A stretch of DNA of 64,000 nt, from assembly GCF_933775445.1 (NCBI RefSeq), contig NC_065874.1:13225001-13289000 (forward strand), in the 5' to 3' direction. Position 1 is the stretch's first letter; each line of letters opens with the position of its first letter. Positions 1 through 11,678 of this stretch are shown in pieces. This DNA is from Argentina anserina (taxonomy: Eukaryota > Streptophyta > Magnoliopsida > Rosales > Rosaceae). Made by a program: the position numbers and the translations under genes. The notes under the pieces are model-generated. The model saw nothing but the letters and a program-made list of their open reading frames with translations. It did no database searches and had not been told where the DNA came from.

Positions 1-44
1 TATTGTTATCTAGTCACTAACTTTTCATTGTTCTACTGCCTCAG

Positions 45-1520
45 GAACCATGAAGAACATCCATGGAACCACTGAGGCTGGTAATGAAGCTATGGAGTTG
101 TTAAAATTTGATTTGGATACCATATCCAACGCAACTGATAACTTCTCCGAGAATTATAAGCTGGGAGAAGGTGGTTTTGGACCAGTTTACAAGGTATTAA
201 CTTTCAAAAAAATATATGACTAGCATATGTTAATTCCTCTAATATTATATACTTCATTCAAATGATGATTTCTAGGGCACATTGAAAGAAGGACAAGACA
301 TAGCAGTGAAAAGGCTTTCAAAATGTTCTGGACAAGGAGCAAAGAATTCATGAATGAAGTAATGTTGATTGCTAAACTCCAGCACAGAAATCTTGTAAAA
401 CTTCTTGGTTGCTGCGTTGAAGGAGATGAAAAATTATTAATTTATGAGTACATGCCCAACAGAAGCTTGGACTACTTTATATTTGGTTGAGCCTCTCTTA
501 ACCCATACGTATCTGATCTCAGTCTTTTGTATCCATATCTGTTATGACTGACTTCTACATGTAACTTGTTAGATACAAGAAGTAAAGGGATTGGTTGGGC
601 TCAACGCATCAGCATTATTGGAGGAATAGCTCGAGGCCTTCTCTATCTTCATCAGGATTCTAGACTGAGGATCATCCATAGAGATCTTAAAACTGGTAAT
701 ATTTTACTAGATAAAGATATGAACCCAAAAATATCTGACTTTGAGACGGCCAGAGCATTTGGAGGAAAATACTAAGATAATAGTTGGAACATAGTATGTA
801 GATCTCAACTTGTTTTCTAGTCTATCCTAATTAGTTATTCATAAACTGGCTTGCTAATTCCATCTTGCAGTGGTTATATGTCTCCGGAATACGTGGTTGA
901 TGGGCTCTTCTCAATCAAATCTGATGTCTATAGCTTCGGTGTCATGGTATTGGAGATAGTCAGTGGGAAGAAGAACAGGGGATTCATACATCCAGAACAC
1001 CAACTTAACCTCCTAGGGCATGTAAGCTCAAATGATAAATTGGCAATTGGCATTGTTTTGGATATATTTCGGTGAAGTTGTAGAACTCTGTGGTTCTTTC
1101 TTTTTTTAACAAATATTGTTTACTCCTCTCAAAAGACATAAAAATATCAGACGCTCCCAGATGGACCCTATAAAGTAATAAAACTCATACACAACTCCCA
1201 TTATAATTTCAGGCTTGGACCCTATGGACTGAAGGAAGACCACTAGAAGTGATAGATGAGCAGCTAGGTCAGTCTTGTGCTCTATCAGAAGTGTCCCGAT
1301 GTATACACATCGCTCTCTTATGTGCGCAACAGCAACCAGAGGATAGACCAAACATGGCATCTGTAGTCCTAATGTTGGGTGGTGAGGGTTCATTGCCTGC
1401 GCCGAAGCAACCTGGTTTCTTCACTGAAAGAAATCCATTTGAGCAGATAACTCTTTATCAAGCAATTTGGAATCGCATTCGATCAACAACATGAGTATAA
1501 CACAGTTGGAGGCACGATAG
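45..1520 (+). pseudogene. G-type lectin S-receptor-like Ser/Thr kinase pseudogene (kinase exons only)
   Basis: Five kinase exons are visible at about 45-193, 276-485, 573-793, 871-1021 and 1213-1520, with usable GT/AG borders. They read the glycine loop ([10 protein letters not shown]), the VAIK-type lysine (AVKRL), HRDLK, an APE-like SPEY and the DRP-containing C-lobe. In intact family members this cytoplasmic domain signals behind an extracellular lectin. Damage is clear. One base is missing near 344, ahead of FMNEV. The DFG motif reads DFE (about 736-744). About 14 bp are missing near 768, in the activation segment. A further 1-bp loss near 1443 pushes the normal family tail ([11 protein letters not shown], ending at 1520) out of frame. 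The lectin, S-locus and membrane exons would lie left of the window and cannot be judged. The splice frame is preserved, so decay looks fairly recent. A related pseudogene starts at 14715. Confidence 0.88.
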
Positions 1521-2246
1521 ATAATCCTTTCCTAGAAGCAGTGGTTGAATACTGGGAAACCATGGTTCCTCTTCTAAAGCTGTGTGTATCTAACTATTTA
1601 TCAATCAATGTATCCGATTGAATTATGTGAGATTTATTATTTACTACGAATCATTTATAAGTTTCATTTGTAATTAATTATCAAACACATAAACACCTTA
1701 GAAATATTTGATATCGAACTCAGGTATGAAATATGTTCAGAATATGTGAAATTTGGAAGCAAAAACTTACTTGGGCAGTATGTATGATTCTTGAAAGTTA
1801 AAAGTTGCTTCGTTAAGTGAAGCACACCCACCATCGCAGTCATGGGGCCTTTGGACTGAAACGAAACATAGTAACTGTCACTTTATCAACCCAAACCTAA
1901 AAAACTGGCATTCCACTTTTTTTTAAGAGTTGACTCGCATGTCACAACAGAGAAATTTGGGTGACTTATAGCCCAAGCAAACCTTGCCCTAACCCTAGGT
2001 GATAAGATATAGGTCACAAGATTACAACTTAGAGAGAAAAGTTACCAGCATAAGGAGAAAAGTGAAAATATACTGAAGATGTAATTTGATATTTAGGAGA
2101 CCATACGATGTACAGCCTATGACATTTAATAAATAATGTGACCTTACAGATTAAGCAATGATCAATAGAAAGATGGACTTCACTAAATCTTTACCATCAT
2201 CTGGCTGTACAATGTATCCAAACAACCGAAGGGTGCTGATTCTTCC
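1521..2246. other. Intergenic spacer, no gene recognised
   Basis: This AT-rich spacer lies between the receptor-kinase pseudogene and the 3' end of the CHX pseudogene. It probably includes the kinase 3' untranslated region. I see no coding continuity, long repeat or RNA gene. Confidence 0.5.
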
Positions 2247-3710
2247 TCAAGCAAACTGACCGAGAAGTTTGGCAATTTCGGCTTTCAGCCCATGATATTG
2301 CTGTACTACTAGAACTGATGCTGCAGTTCTGAAGTCTGGAGAACTCAGCAAGCTCCCAACAGAACCCAATTATGGGCAGTCACTCTTCACATTCAACGAA
2401 GCAGCAATATGACCGTCAGGCCATCGACCAACCAGAAGCAAATGCAAGTTACATTGGCTAAAGTCATGTATCAATGCAGTAGTTTCAGCAGCACTTGCCA
2501 CTACTCTCCGCTCAACCCAGCTGCTCAAAAGTCTCAAGAGCTACTACAACTTTTTCATGATTAGCTGACTGCAGTCCTTTATTCCAAAAGGGTAATATAT
2601 TGTTTCTTGCCTCGTGAACTATCAATATTGCAGAAGGCCTTTCGTTCTCCATAAGGTGCATTACATAGACACAAAAGCCGTGCCCTTTTTTCAGTCCCAC
2701 CGGAAGCCTCAATGAGATTGATTATTGTGGAAAGGTTCATTGTACCATGGTAATAGGTCAAGAATCGAAGCTGACTATTTGGCTTATATACTGCCATAAT
2801 TATAGGTGTTGTAATGAGGGTTGTGAAGACAGCCATGAGAACCATGATAGAAAATGTTGGATCATTCAAAACCTGCATATTCCACTGAGATGGACATTAA
2901 CGTATATAACACACATTATACTTTCAAAGTCATAGCGATAATATAAATCAGTTATTTACCTTTCTGCTTTTACCAATGTTAAGGACAATGAGCTCCACCA
3001 ACCCTTTTGTATTCACGAGGAACCCCAGAGCTAGAGTCTCCTAAAGGGTACTTTGCAGGAGAGCAAAACAGCTACAGTGCCCACAACCTTTCCAAAACAA
3101 GTGGTTGTAATGATCAAGACTAAGACACCCCATGACTGAGAGCCATGAATAAATTGTTGTTATATCAGCCTTCTATCCACTTGAGACAAAGTATCAAGCA
3201 CTGTAAATGCTCAAGTATCAACACTATCTAGGATATGCATTACTCTTGATCCTGATAAGATCATATTCAACACTATCTAGGAGACCGATATCTAGAAGAC
3301 CGATATTTGCTCAAGTATCAAGCACTGTAAATGCTCAAGTATCAACACTATCTAGGATATGCATTACTCTTGATCCTGATAAGATCATATTCAACGAAAC
3401 TAATTGATTTGCTAGTAAATGATCACCACTTAAAACAGGGAAATTTCACCAGAATATGCAAAGAAAAGAGAGTATGCAAAGAAAACAAAAACAATTCATA
3501 GAACAATACTGTAGTCCATAGATACTCACAACAATCTCTGCATTCTCATGAGGCTGGCTTAGTGGCCGAAAAAAAAAGCCAGAATGTGCGCAAAACACAA
3601 GACATATTTGCAAGATGGCAAGAGGGAGCACAAAATCCAGAGGATTATCACCCTGGAAGACCTCATTGGATTTTGCTTTCATAGGAAATGCACGTTACCA
3701 AGGTATCATT
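2247..3710 (-). pseudogene. CHX-type cation/H+ antiporter pseudogene, internally deleted
   Basis: Read on the minus strand, three blocks match the plant CHX15-20 antiporter family (CPA2 K+/H+ exchangers of endomembranes and plasma membrane). The first is the N-terminus at about 3710-3540 (FQGDNPLDFVLPLAILQICL). The second is a late transmembrane block at about 3165-2950 ([10 protein letters not shown], then [14 protein letters not shown] in a shifted frame), followed by an intron-like gap. The third is the last membrane helix and cytosolic tail at 2878-2247 (TTPIIMAVYKP; NLIEASGGTEK; SSPDFRTAASVLVVQQY). Most of the antiporter membrane domain, several hundred residues expected between blocks one and two, is absent. 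There are several frameshifts, and a nonsense codon follows SDCP where the family has Glu. An 83-bp direct repeat occupies the deleted interval. It cannot make a working transporter. Confidence 0.85.
3189..3395. repeat. 83-bp exact direct repeat inside the CHX pseudogene
   Basis: Positions 3189-3271 and 3313-3395 are identical by eye, with a 41-bp spacer and a period of 124. The spacer itself repeats an ACTATCTAG / GACCGATAT motif. The repeat sits where the CHX transmembrane core should be, so it probably arose during or after the deletion. Confidence 0.85.
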
Positions 3711-5787
3711 CGCCAGTTTGAACCGGTACAAGCAAAGAAACTAAAATTCTCAATCCGATCCTGCAAACTGCGAGACTCATATATCAGCATAGTTGCAACA
3801 ATAGATCACATATTCCAAATCACACTAAAGAAATAAGGGGGCAAAGTTAAAGAATGACATTAACTCATAAAGTGTCTCCGTTTTTGTAATTATTTTCATG
3901 GCATTGTCACTCATAGAGTCATAGTAACCACGAATCGCGTGTGCAAATCGTAACCTTGTTGAAAAAAATGCTAGAGTCACAATCGTTTGCCAGCAAACAA
4001 ACAGTTATAAAAGGAATATTTTGCATTACACACCATCAGACCAGCAATGTTGTTAAGCAAATTAATCAAATTAACTGATCAAACATTATACAAATCAAAG
4101 TGTCCCGAAACTTCATGAATCTATATACTAGAACACTTTCACTAGTATTTTATCATATTGCTATCAAAATAGCATTTTTCAAATTACCACCAAATAGTGG
4201 ATGAGAATAACTCCAAAGAACATAAAGAATCACCCATAATAAGAATCCCCACAATGTAAAAAATTAAAGAAAAAGCCTTCCTATTGAACAATCCAAAGCT
4301 CAAAAGCAACTACATTGCAGTTTGCATAAAAAGTTACAAAAGCAATGAAGGCAGCAGAGACCAAGTGCTGTTATAAGAAGTTAACACAGGAAAAAGAGGA
4401 GTTTACCTTTTGAGAGTGAATCACGGCTCTGCCCAACCATCTGGGATTCGCTCCGACGGCCTTTGAGTCTGAAATTGAGGACATCTTATAGTGGAAGACG
4501 AAGAGAACCGAGTCTCTGAGAGAGCGGAAGAGTTGGAGTGAGAGTGGGTGTTTTGATTTCGAAATGATGTTCCACTTTTACCACTGGGTTTTGCTGAATA
4601 TTTGAGGGTGTTATGGTAAATCGAAGGCATTGTCTAAGGAGTTGCCGAAGTGAAATTTGCGCTCCGCATTTTTACAATTCACATAAGTTACCACAAACAA
4701 ATATTAGTTACCATATAAGAAAATGAGGAGTATGTTTTGTAAAGATACGTAGTGCAAATTTCAGTTTCCTATAAATTTTTTGGTCTTAAATTATTATTAT
4801 TTTTTCTTTAAAATGCCTTTGATCCTCATTGTGCTCAGTTATCAATCAAATTAAACTTGGAGAAGAAAAGACAATTAGCCTAGTTTTAACTATCATATCA
4901 TTCTACACCATCAAATTTTAGTCTAAAAACAGTTTAGGACAATGGAATACAAGACTAACTCGTGATTGATATAAGTTATAACTGTGAAAATGGAGATGTC
5001 CCCATGACAGACCAAATCAAAAACAAACTAACAAATTCTGAGTCTCTAATGAAAAACAGATTGAAGAGTGGCCAGGTATCAAAGCTGTAATGGAAGCATA
5101 ACTGATCCAATGTTCTGTAAGTTTGTATTCATATTTTTCTTTGGTTCAATTCACTGTTCTGTAATTACATTTGAAGGTAAGCAAAAAGCACCGGATTACA
5201 GTGACAACTAGCTACTTGGTAGCCATGCCATTAGTCCATTACTGTCTTGCTCTAACTTAATGCCCTTCATTTCTACCAGCATATACTGCTACATTAGGTT
5301 TTGTGGTGGGCTACGAGGACCTTGAGTGCAAGCTAAGCTCCAATCTATAGACTTTTTGCACAACATATGAAGGTCATGACTAAAAACATGTACATGTCAA
5401 AATTGATTTGAAACCTCAAATAATATGGATGTGTATTAAATAATTAGGGGTAAGCACTCTTTAGAAAATGTGTTAAAAGGGTAAAATTTAAAAATAGGTC
5501 TTTTCATTTGGAGTGGTACGCATAATATGGATGTGTATTAAATAATTATGAGTAAGCACTCTTTAGAAAATGACAAAAATGTAACATATTGGTTCTACCG
5601 CCGATTTTTCTCATGTTTTGTAATCCTTTCATTTAGTTGAATTCTAATATTTCCCCCTACTAAAACAATAAAATTGGAAAAATGAAATTACGGGAGTGAA
5701 AATTTGCACACTTTGAATATAGTTCATACACCATCATCCAGCTTTTATTATGAAATGTCAAAAATGTAAGTATTTTTCATTATCTTA
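3711..5787. other. AT-rich intergenic region with a small direct repeat
   Basis: No gene is recognised. An open frame of 69 codons on the minus strand (4630-4421), rich in Ser and basic residues, has no family resemblance I can name. An imperfect ~50-bp direct repeat lies at 5420-5470 and 5522-5571 (period 102). The rest is AT-rich. Confidence 0.5.
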
Positions 5788-6444
5788 TACTCCCTCTGTT
5801 TTTTACTATAAGTCGTTTTAAGAATTTTCACACAGATTAATAAACAATTCTAATGACAATGTAACCCATATTTAAGGCTTCATTGCTCTTAATTACTACT
5901 CATTACTTTTCTATTTTCCATGTGCCTTATTACTACTATTTACTTCACCAAACTCTTTCACATTCTTTATAATTATTGCAGCAATCCAACTTGAAATTCA
6001 AAAACCTACTCCAAATCTAATGAAAATTGACGGGAGAAAAATTTCAACTCAAAATTTTTTTATGTATCAAAACTTTCAAGTTTCAAAATGGAGCCAAAAC
6101 TGAAATTACATAACTTCATTTGCCTATATAAGAAGACAAATTAAAGAGTACAATATTCTCAAATACTAATAAAAAAAGGATGGTGGTAGTGAAATATCTT
6201 TAAAAAAAGAGTAGTAATTATAAGTAGTTGGAAAGACAAATTGTTGATAACAGAGCACGTAATTAGAAATAGTAATTAATGAGAATTGATACAAATTCCC
6301 ACAGTGAAATTCTTTTATTCATGTCATTATTGTGGTTCATGGATAAATTAGTAAATACTATAAAATAAAAACCAAAACGACTTATATATTGAACTAAAAA
6401 TCAAAACTTAAAACGATTTATATTAAAAAAACGGAAGAAATATT
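5788..6444. mobile_element. Mariner/Stowaway-like non-autonomous element
   Basis: The left end begins TA-CTCCCTCTG and continues through TATAAGTCGTTTTAAG. The right end, reverse-complemented, reads through TTCTTCCGTTTTTT and TATAAATCGTTTTAAG, so the terminal ~35 bp are imperfect inverted repeats. TA dinucleotides flank both ends, as in Tc1/mariner insertions, and CTCCCTC-type termini are typical of Stowaway elements. The ~655-bp body is AT-rich with no reading frame. It is longer than classic Stowaway MITEs, so an internally deleted mariner element is equally possible. Confidence 0.6.
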
Positions 6445-6902
6445 AAACAAGAGTTATGACCTTCCACCTCTCATTTACCTTTACACATAACCAATGTGTT
6501 ACATCTTTGTCATTTTCTTATTTCGCTCATAACCACCAGCCCTAATTTTACTCTTTATGTCTCTCCTAATTTTCTCATAATATCCATCACGCAATAAAAT
6601 CAATCATAATATTTTTCAAAAGAAAAATCACAGTCATAACTTTTATATATATTCTACAATAGCCTTTCTCCGAGAGTCCGTGGCCATGCATCAAAGATTC
6701 AAAGTCATTGTCAACAGACATGTGATCCATCACCCATGAACTCATCAAGCACTTGGGGTATATGACCCTTAATGAAACCAACCTAGTCAACCTAGCTACT
6801 TACATCCAAATCACATGCTTGAATGTCGTCCCCTCCCAAACTTCGTCGCAAGCTTCCACACCGTCACACATTTTTGTTCACTTCAGCTTCCCCATCTAAA
6901 TC
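6445..6902. other. Short intergenic spacer with left H1 target site
   Basis: This is AT-rich sequence between the mariner-like element and H1 copy 1. No gene is seen. Its last eight bases (6895-6902, TCTAAATC) are the left target-site duplication of H1. Confidence 0.5.
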
Positions 6903-9374
6903 TAGGGCTTGTCAATGGGAGCCCGGCCCGGCCCATAAGTGGCGGGCATGGGTCGGGTCTTAATAAATTTAAATAAATTGCAGGTTGGGTTTGGTATTTT
7001 CACAAATACGAAGATCCAAGCCCGCCTACCTAAAGCGGGTCTTGTGGGCTTTTACGGGCCGGGTCAGGCTTGTATTAGAAAAAATTATAATACTCTAATT
7101 TAAGGATTTGAAATAATAAAAGAATTATTATAAAACATTCTAAAAAAAGTCACAAATAAATTCTATTTTCGAAATATTGTCGATCGACACCAATAGATAT
7201 GATCGATATATATATATATATATATATATCCTGTAAAAATTTCATCCAATTCGAACCTCGTTTGACCGTCAGAATTTATGATCAACCAAAAAAAGATGCG
7301 TTTTCACATCAGAAAACCCCATTGACCCGGACTCTGCCAAATAGGTTTTCTCGTTGCCACAACGCACGATCGGTGACAAAAATTAGGTGATTTCAAATAT
7401 GTAAACAGCTTTCCGCATTCGAATCTTGGTAATGGGTCTCCTCTTAGGGCATATTAGTATTGTTTTTGGTTTACCGGAAATTCCGACGGTCCAACGAGAT
7501 CCGAATTGGATGAAATTTTAAAATGATCATTAAATATATATATATTGATCACAGCGGATGCTATCGATCGATTCCGAGAAGTTTCCTTCGTATAGTCGCT
7601 TCATAATGTGATAGTTTTATTATAAACCTAATATAAATGTTATGATACATTTGTGGACACTTCGGCGATCGACAGCTCCAGTTCGAAATATGGTCGATCG
7701 ACACCAGTAGATGTGATCGGTATATATATTTAGGGAACCCGTAAAAATTTCGTCCGTTTTGGTCATGATTTGACCGTTCGTACCAACAATCAACTAAAAA
7801 AGATGTGTTTTGACATATTGAAACACTATTGACCGGGGCTTTGCCAAATATATTTCTTCAGTGCGACTGTGTACGATAGGTAACAAAAATTAGGTGATTT
7901 TACATATGCAGACGGCTTTCGGCATTCGCATATTTGTAATAGGTCCTCCCTTAGGGCATATAAGTGGTGTTTTCGATTTACCAAAAATTCCGACGGTTAA
8001 ACGATGTTCGAATTGAATGAAATTTAAAAAATGATCACTAAATATATATACTGATCACATTGGATGGTGTTGATCGATTCCAAGAAGTTTCATTCATATA
8101 GTCGCTTCATAATGTGATAGTTTTATTATAAACCTAATATAAAGGTTATAATACATTAGTTGACACTTCGGCGATCAACAACTCCAGTTCAAAATATGGT
8201 TGATCGATACCAGTAGATGTGATCGGTATATATATTTAGGAAACCCGTAAAAATTTCGTTCATTTTGGACATGGTTTGACCGTTCGTACCAACGTTCAAC
8301 TAAAAAAACGACGTTTTGACATATTGAAACCCCATTGACCGGGGCTTTGCCGAATAGATTTCTTCAGTTCGACCACGTACAATAGGTAACAAAAAACATG
8401 TGATTTCAGATATGTAAACGGCTTTCGGCATTCGCATATCTGTAATAGGTCCTCCCTTATGGCATATTAGTGGTGTTTTCGATTTACCGAAAATTCTTAT
8501 GGTCAAACGAAGTCCGAATTGGATGAAATTTTTACAGAGTTACTAAATATATATACCAATCACATCGGCTGGTGTCGATCGATCCCGAGAAGTTTCTTTC
8601 ATATGGTCGCTTTTAAAATGCAATAGTTTTATTATAAACCTAATATAAAGGTTATGATACATTAGTGGACGCTTCGGCGATCAATAACTCCAGTTTGAAA
8701 TATGGTCGATCGACACTAGCAGATGTGATCAGTGTATATATTTAGGGAACCCGTAAAAATTTCGTCCGTTTTGGATATTGTTTAACCGTCCGTACCTACG
8801 ATTAACAAAAAAAAAGCGTTTTGATATATTAAAATCTTCATTGACCGGGGTTTTACCAAATGGGTTTCCTTAGTGCGACCGCACACAATCAGTGACAAAA
8901 ATTAGGTGATTTTCAGATATGTAAACGACTTTCGGTGTTCAATTTTTGTAATGGGTCTTTCAACTCTTCCCTTATGACATATTAGTGTTGTTTTCGATTT
9001 ACCGGAAATTCCGACGGTTAAACGAGGTCCGAATTGGATGAAATTTTTACAGGATCACTAAATATATATAGCGATCATATCGACTGGTGTCGATCGATCC
9101 CGAGAAGTTTCCTTCATATAGTTGCTTCATAATGCGATAGTTTTATTCTAAAGCTAATAAAATATGTATGTATAATATTTTATTATTTGGCGGGCTTTTA
9201 CGGACCGGGCCTTGTGGGCTTTTGGCGGGCCGGGCCGGTTTTCACACCTCTAATTTAAACCCGGCGCTCTACCTACGAAAGCGGGTTTTCTCGCGGACCG
9301 GGCCGGATAAAAGCCCGTCGAGCTTGCGGGTTTCCACGGGGTTTTCGGATCCGCGGGCTATATGATGAGACATA
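6903..9374 (+). mobile_element. H1 copy 1: non-autonomous hAT-like transposon with palindromic tandem units
   Basis: This 2472-bp element has a perfect 8-bp target duplication TCTAAATC (6895-6902 and 9375-9382). Its left end is TAGGGCTTGTCA. Its right end, reverse-complemented, is TATGTCTCATCA, a weak terminal inverted repeat in hAT style (8-bp duplication, TAGGG-type start). GC-rich CCCGGCCCG sub-terminal motifs occupy both ends. The AT-rich centre holds four tandem units with landmarks near 7182, 7695, 8203 and 8707 (period ~505-513 bp). No transposase is encoded, so mobilisation would need an autonomous partner. The open frames inside are short and decayed. Confidence 0.75.
7172..9140. repeat. 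Four ~510-bp tandem units, each an imperfect inverted repeat
   Basis: Each unit carries a forward arm that starts GTCGATCGACACCAG..., passes an AT run and reaches TTTGACCGT. About 200 bp later it carries a reverse-complement arm (ACGGTCAAACGAGGTCCGAAT... to GTGTCGATCGATCC). In unit 1 the arms are about 7180-7285 and 7480-7580 and match at roughly 70% by eye. The inter-unit spacer contains TTCATATAGTCGCTTCATAATG and TTATTATAAACCTAATATAAA, well conserved between units. Confidence 0.75.
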
Positions 9375-9535
9375 TCTAAATCCAAATACAAAATGACACA
9401 TTCACCCCTATTATAGCACCATTCTATTGACCACACTCCACCTGGTCGGACCATTATACCTCTCCAGGACCTTCCTCGAACCCCAAAGGCAGCTTCACCC
9501 AAAAACCAAACCGAGTGAGCGACCGAACTACCTGT

Positions 9536-9571
9536 CCCCCCCCCCCCCCCCCTCCTCTTCCTCTTTATATA
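9536..9571 (+). promoter_or_regulatory. Promoter of the PBP1-like gene: 17-C tract and TATA box
   Basis: A TATA-type motif TTTATATA lies at 9564-9571, about 95 bp upstream of the ATG at 9665, a normal plant spacing for a ~60-70 nt leader. A run of 17 cytosines (9536-9552) sits just upstream. A CT-rich, CCAAC-containing leader follows. The promoter begins only ~150-300 bp from the right edge of H1 copy 1, so that element may affect its chromatin (inference). Confidence 0.55.
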
Positions 9572-9664
9572 CCCACTTCCCATTTCACTCTATCCCCAAC
9601 AAACATAACCTAATCCTCTCCCACTCGCATTCCCTCTTCCACTCTTTCATTTCTCAACTCATCA

Positions 9665-10015
9665 ATGGCGTCTCCTAAGCAAAACACAGAGGCGAATTTC
9701 CAAGACTTGCTGCCCACCATGGCCGACAAGCTCGGCGGGGACGGCTTGATCGGTGAGCTCTGTAATGGGTTCAATCTCTTGATGGATCCCGCCAAGGGGG
9801 TCATCACGTTTGAGAGCCTCAAGAGGAACGCGGCGCTTCTGGGCCTGCAGGACCTGGGCGACGACGATCTACGGTCCATGTTGCAGGAGGGGAACTTCGA
9901 CGGCGATGGGGCGCTGAATCAGATGGAGTTTTGTGTGTTGATGTTTAGATTGAGCCCCGAGCTTATGGAGGAGTCGCGGCTCTGGCTGGACGATGTTCTT
10001 CAACACGAATTGTAA
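9665..10015 (+). CDS. PBP1: PINOID-binding protein 1-like EF-hand calcium-binding protein
   Basis: An intact single-exon gene of 116 codons. The protein begins MASPKQN and carries the conserved block ELCNGFNLLMD (31-41), GVITFESLKRNAALLG (45-60) and one EF-hand whose loop covers residues 77-88 (NFDGDGALNQME), followed by FCVLMFRLSPELMEESRLWL. This matches the plant PBP1/KIC family: small cytosolic single-EF-hand Ca2+ sensors. Known members bind the kinase PINOID (auxin transport control) or the kinesin-like calmodulin-binding protein (trichome shape). The N-terminal MASPK and LGGDGLIGELCNG favour PBP1 over KIC. Loop position 1 is Asn, whereas Asp is usual, which may weaken Ca2+ binding. Length is close to the family norm (~127). 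The ATG is the first in frame and sits in good context after a CT-rich leader. Inverted H1 transposons lie on both sides. Confidence 0.9.
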   Translation: MASPKQNTEANFQDLLPTMADKLGGDGLIGELCNGFNLLMDPAKGVITFESLKRNAALLGLQDLGDDDLRSMLQEGNFDGDGALNQMEFCVLMFRLSPELMEESRLWLDDVLQHEL

Positions 10016-11678
10016 GCATTGTTGATGGAGATTTGTTCAGAAATTAATCTAGTTTCTTGGGTTCTTTCGCTGTGTTTTCTTTTCCGGCGGTTGTTGTTAT
10101 TGTTTATTGGATTAAGGAGGGAAAATATTATACAGAAATGAATTGACACTTGACTCATTGTTTCAGATCATCATTGTTTGTTCTTTGTTTGATCCATCAT
10201 TCTGCGTTGGACTAGTTTAGGGATATTGATTCTGGGACTGATCGTTTTAGATGAAATCCTCAAATGCAATTTGATTCGCTTTGTTTTGTTGAATCGAAAT
10301 GAAGCAGATCACTTCAAAGTTCAAACATCGAATGAATTTTTGATTCTGGAATCTGGATAGGGACTTCGCAGAAAGTCTGTTTCTTACCTTATTTTTTCAA
10401 TTAATTTGATTCTCATTAGAAAAGCCTCAAACTCTCAGCCAGAGAATTTTTTAACTTCAAATGCGGGGAAGAAAGCATCTTAGATCTTGGAGGAACATCC
10501 TCACCATTGAATTTGATGGTGGACTTCGTCCAAAACCATGATAGATTGATAAACGACACTCTTTCAAAGTATAATCCTCTACGGATCAAGAAAAGGAAAA
10601 AAAGTTTATTAAGCCCCTAGCCCCTCTAGACTTAAACTATGATTCACATTTTACAGAAGGAAAACGAGAATCACATATAGTCATAACCTGAATCGTTCAC
10701 TTTCAATGGGGTCGCCGGGTCGCTCATGGTTGTGTCCAATGTTACCTATGTACAACCTCTCACGTACGCTTCAGATCGCCACGGTGTATCTGTTCACGAT
10801 AAACAGTTAAACACTAACTCGATTTGACACAAAGAGAACAAGTAATTTAGATTTTTGGACCTTGTTACATGTTTTGAACACCAGTCAGTTTATTTTTAAA
10901 ATAGAACATCGACACGAATATAACTATAATTACTGTAGGAGACCAAGAGTAGACTGCGCTCTGTAAAGCTTGATATTTGATTACTTTTTTAGCGTTTTAA
11001 TTTTGTAGTTTAAGACGTGGTTTGTGGTTTAGGGTTCTGATTTTTATGACCTTTGGTTTCCTTCAAAATCTTCACAAAGTAACTTGTAATGTTTAGCTAA
11101 TTGTGTATACTAACCCCCCAAGCTTGAGTTGGAAGGGATGACAAACACTTTGGTTGAGTTGGTAGGGATAGTAAAAAACTTGCTTGAGTGGAACTAAGTC
11201 TCTCTTAAATTTAGGGATGGCAAAAATACGCAGCGGACAGGGTACCCACGGGTATTCGACCCTAATGGGGGAGTGTTTCGGGTGAAATCGGGTAACGGGT
11301 ACGGGGATCCGCAGTATTCGAATAGCGGAAACGGGTAAGTGGCGGGGATGGTATTTTGGTCCCGATCCCCATACCGACGAAAAATGTTGATTGTTCAAAT
11401 CCTTAAGCACCCAATTTTTCGACAGCTTACCGATGAAAAATGTAAAAAAAAAAATTAAAAAAAATACGCAGCTACTTGTCGCACTTACATAAACCCTACA
11501 ACTAGTTCACTGAATACAATCTTCCACTTAGAATTATCGCAAAGCAAGAATGACACCAAAACCATATATAACAAACCAGGTAGCGCAAGCTGGACTAGCT
11601 ATGAATTTCAACTTGTTCCTAAAACCCGATCAATCTAAAATTTACTTTAGCAGACATAATAACTCCCACTAAATTGCC
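10016..11678. other. 3' flank of the PBP1-like gene, with a hAT-like end fragment
   Basis: The first few hundred bases probably include the 3' untranslated region. No other gene is recognised. At about 11213-11390 lies a GC-rich tract starting TAGGGATGGCAAAAATACGC with repeated GGGTA/CGGGT motifs. This looks like one end of another hAT-type element whose partner end I cannot find. Bases 11671-11678 (AAATTGCC) are the left target site of H1 copy 2. Confidence 0.45.

Noticed and set aside
3207..3407. 66-codon plus-strand frame
   Set aside because: Created by the 83-bp direct repeat inside the CHX pseudogene; no resemblance to a protein.
7182..8760. Regular repeats with spacers, considered as a CRISPR-like array
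   Set aside because: Units are ~510 bp, AT-rich and within a eukaryotic transposon; there are no short identical repeats with unique spacers and no cas genes.
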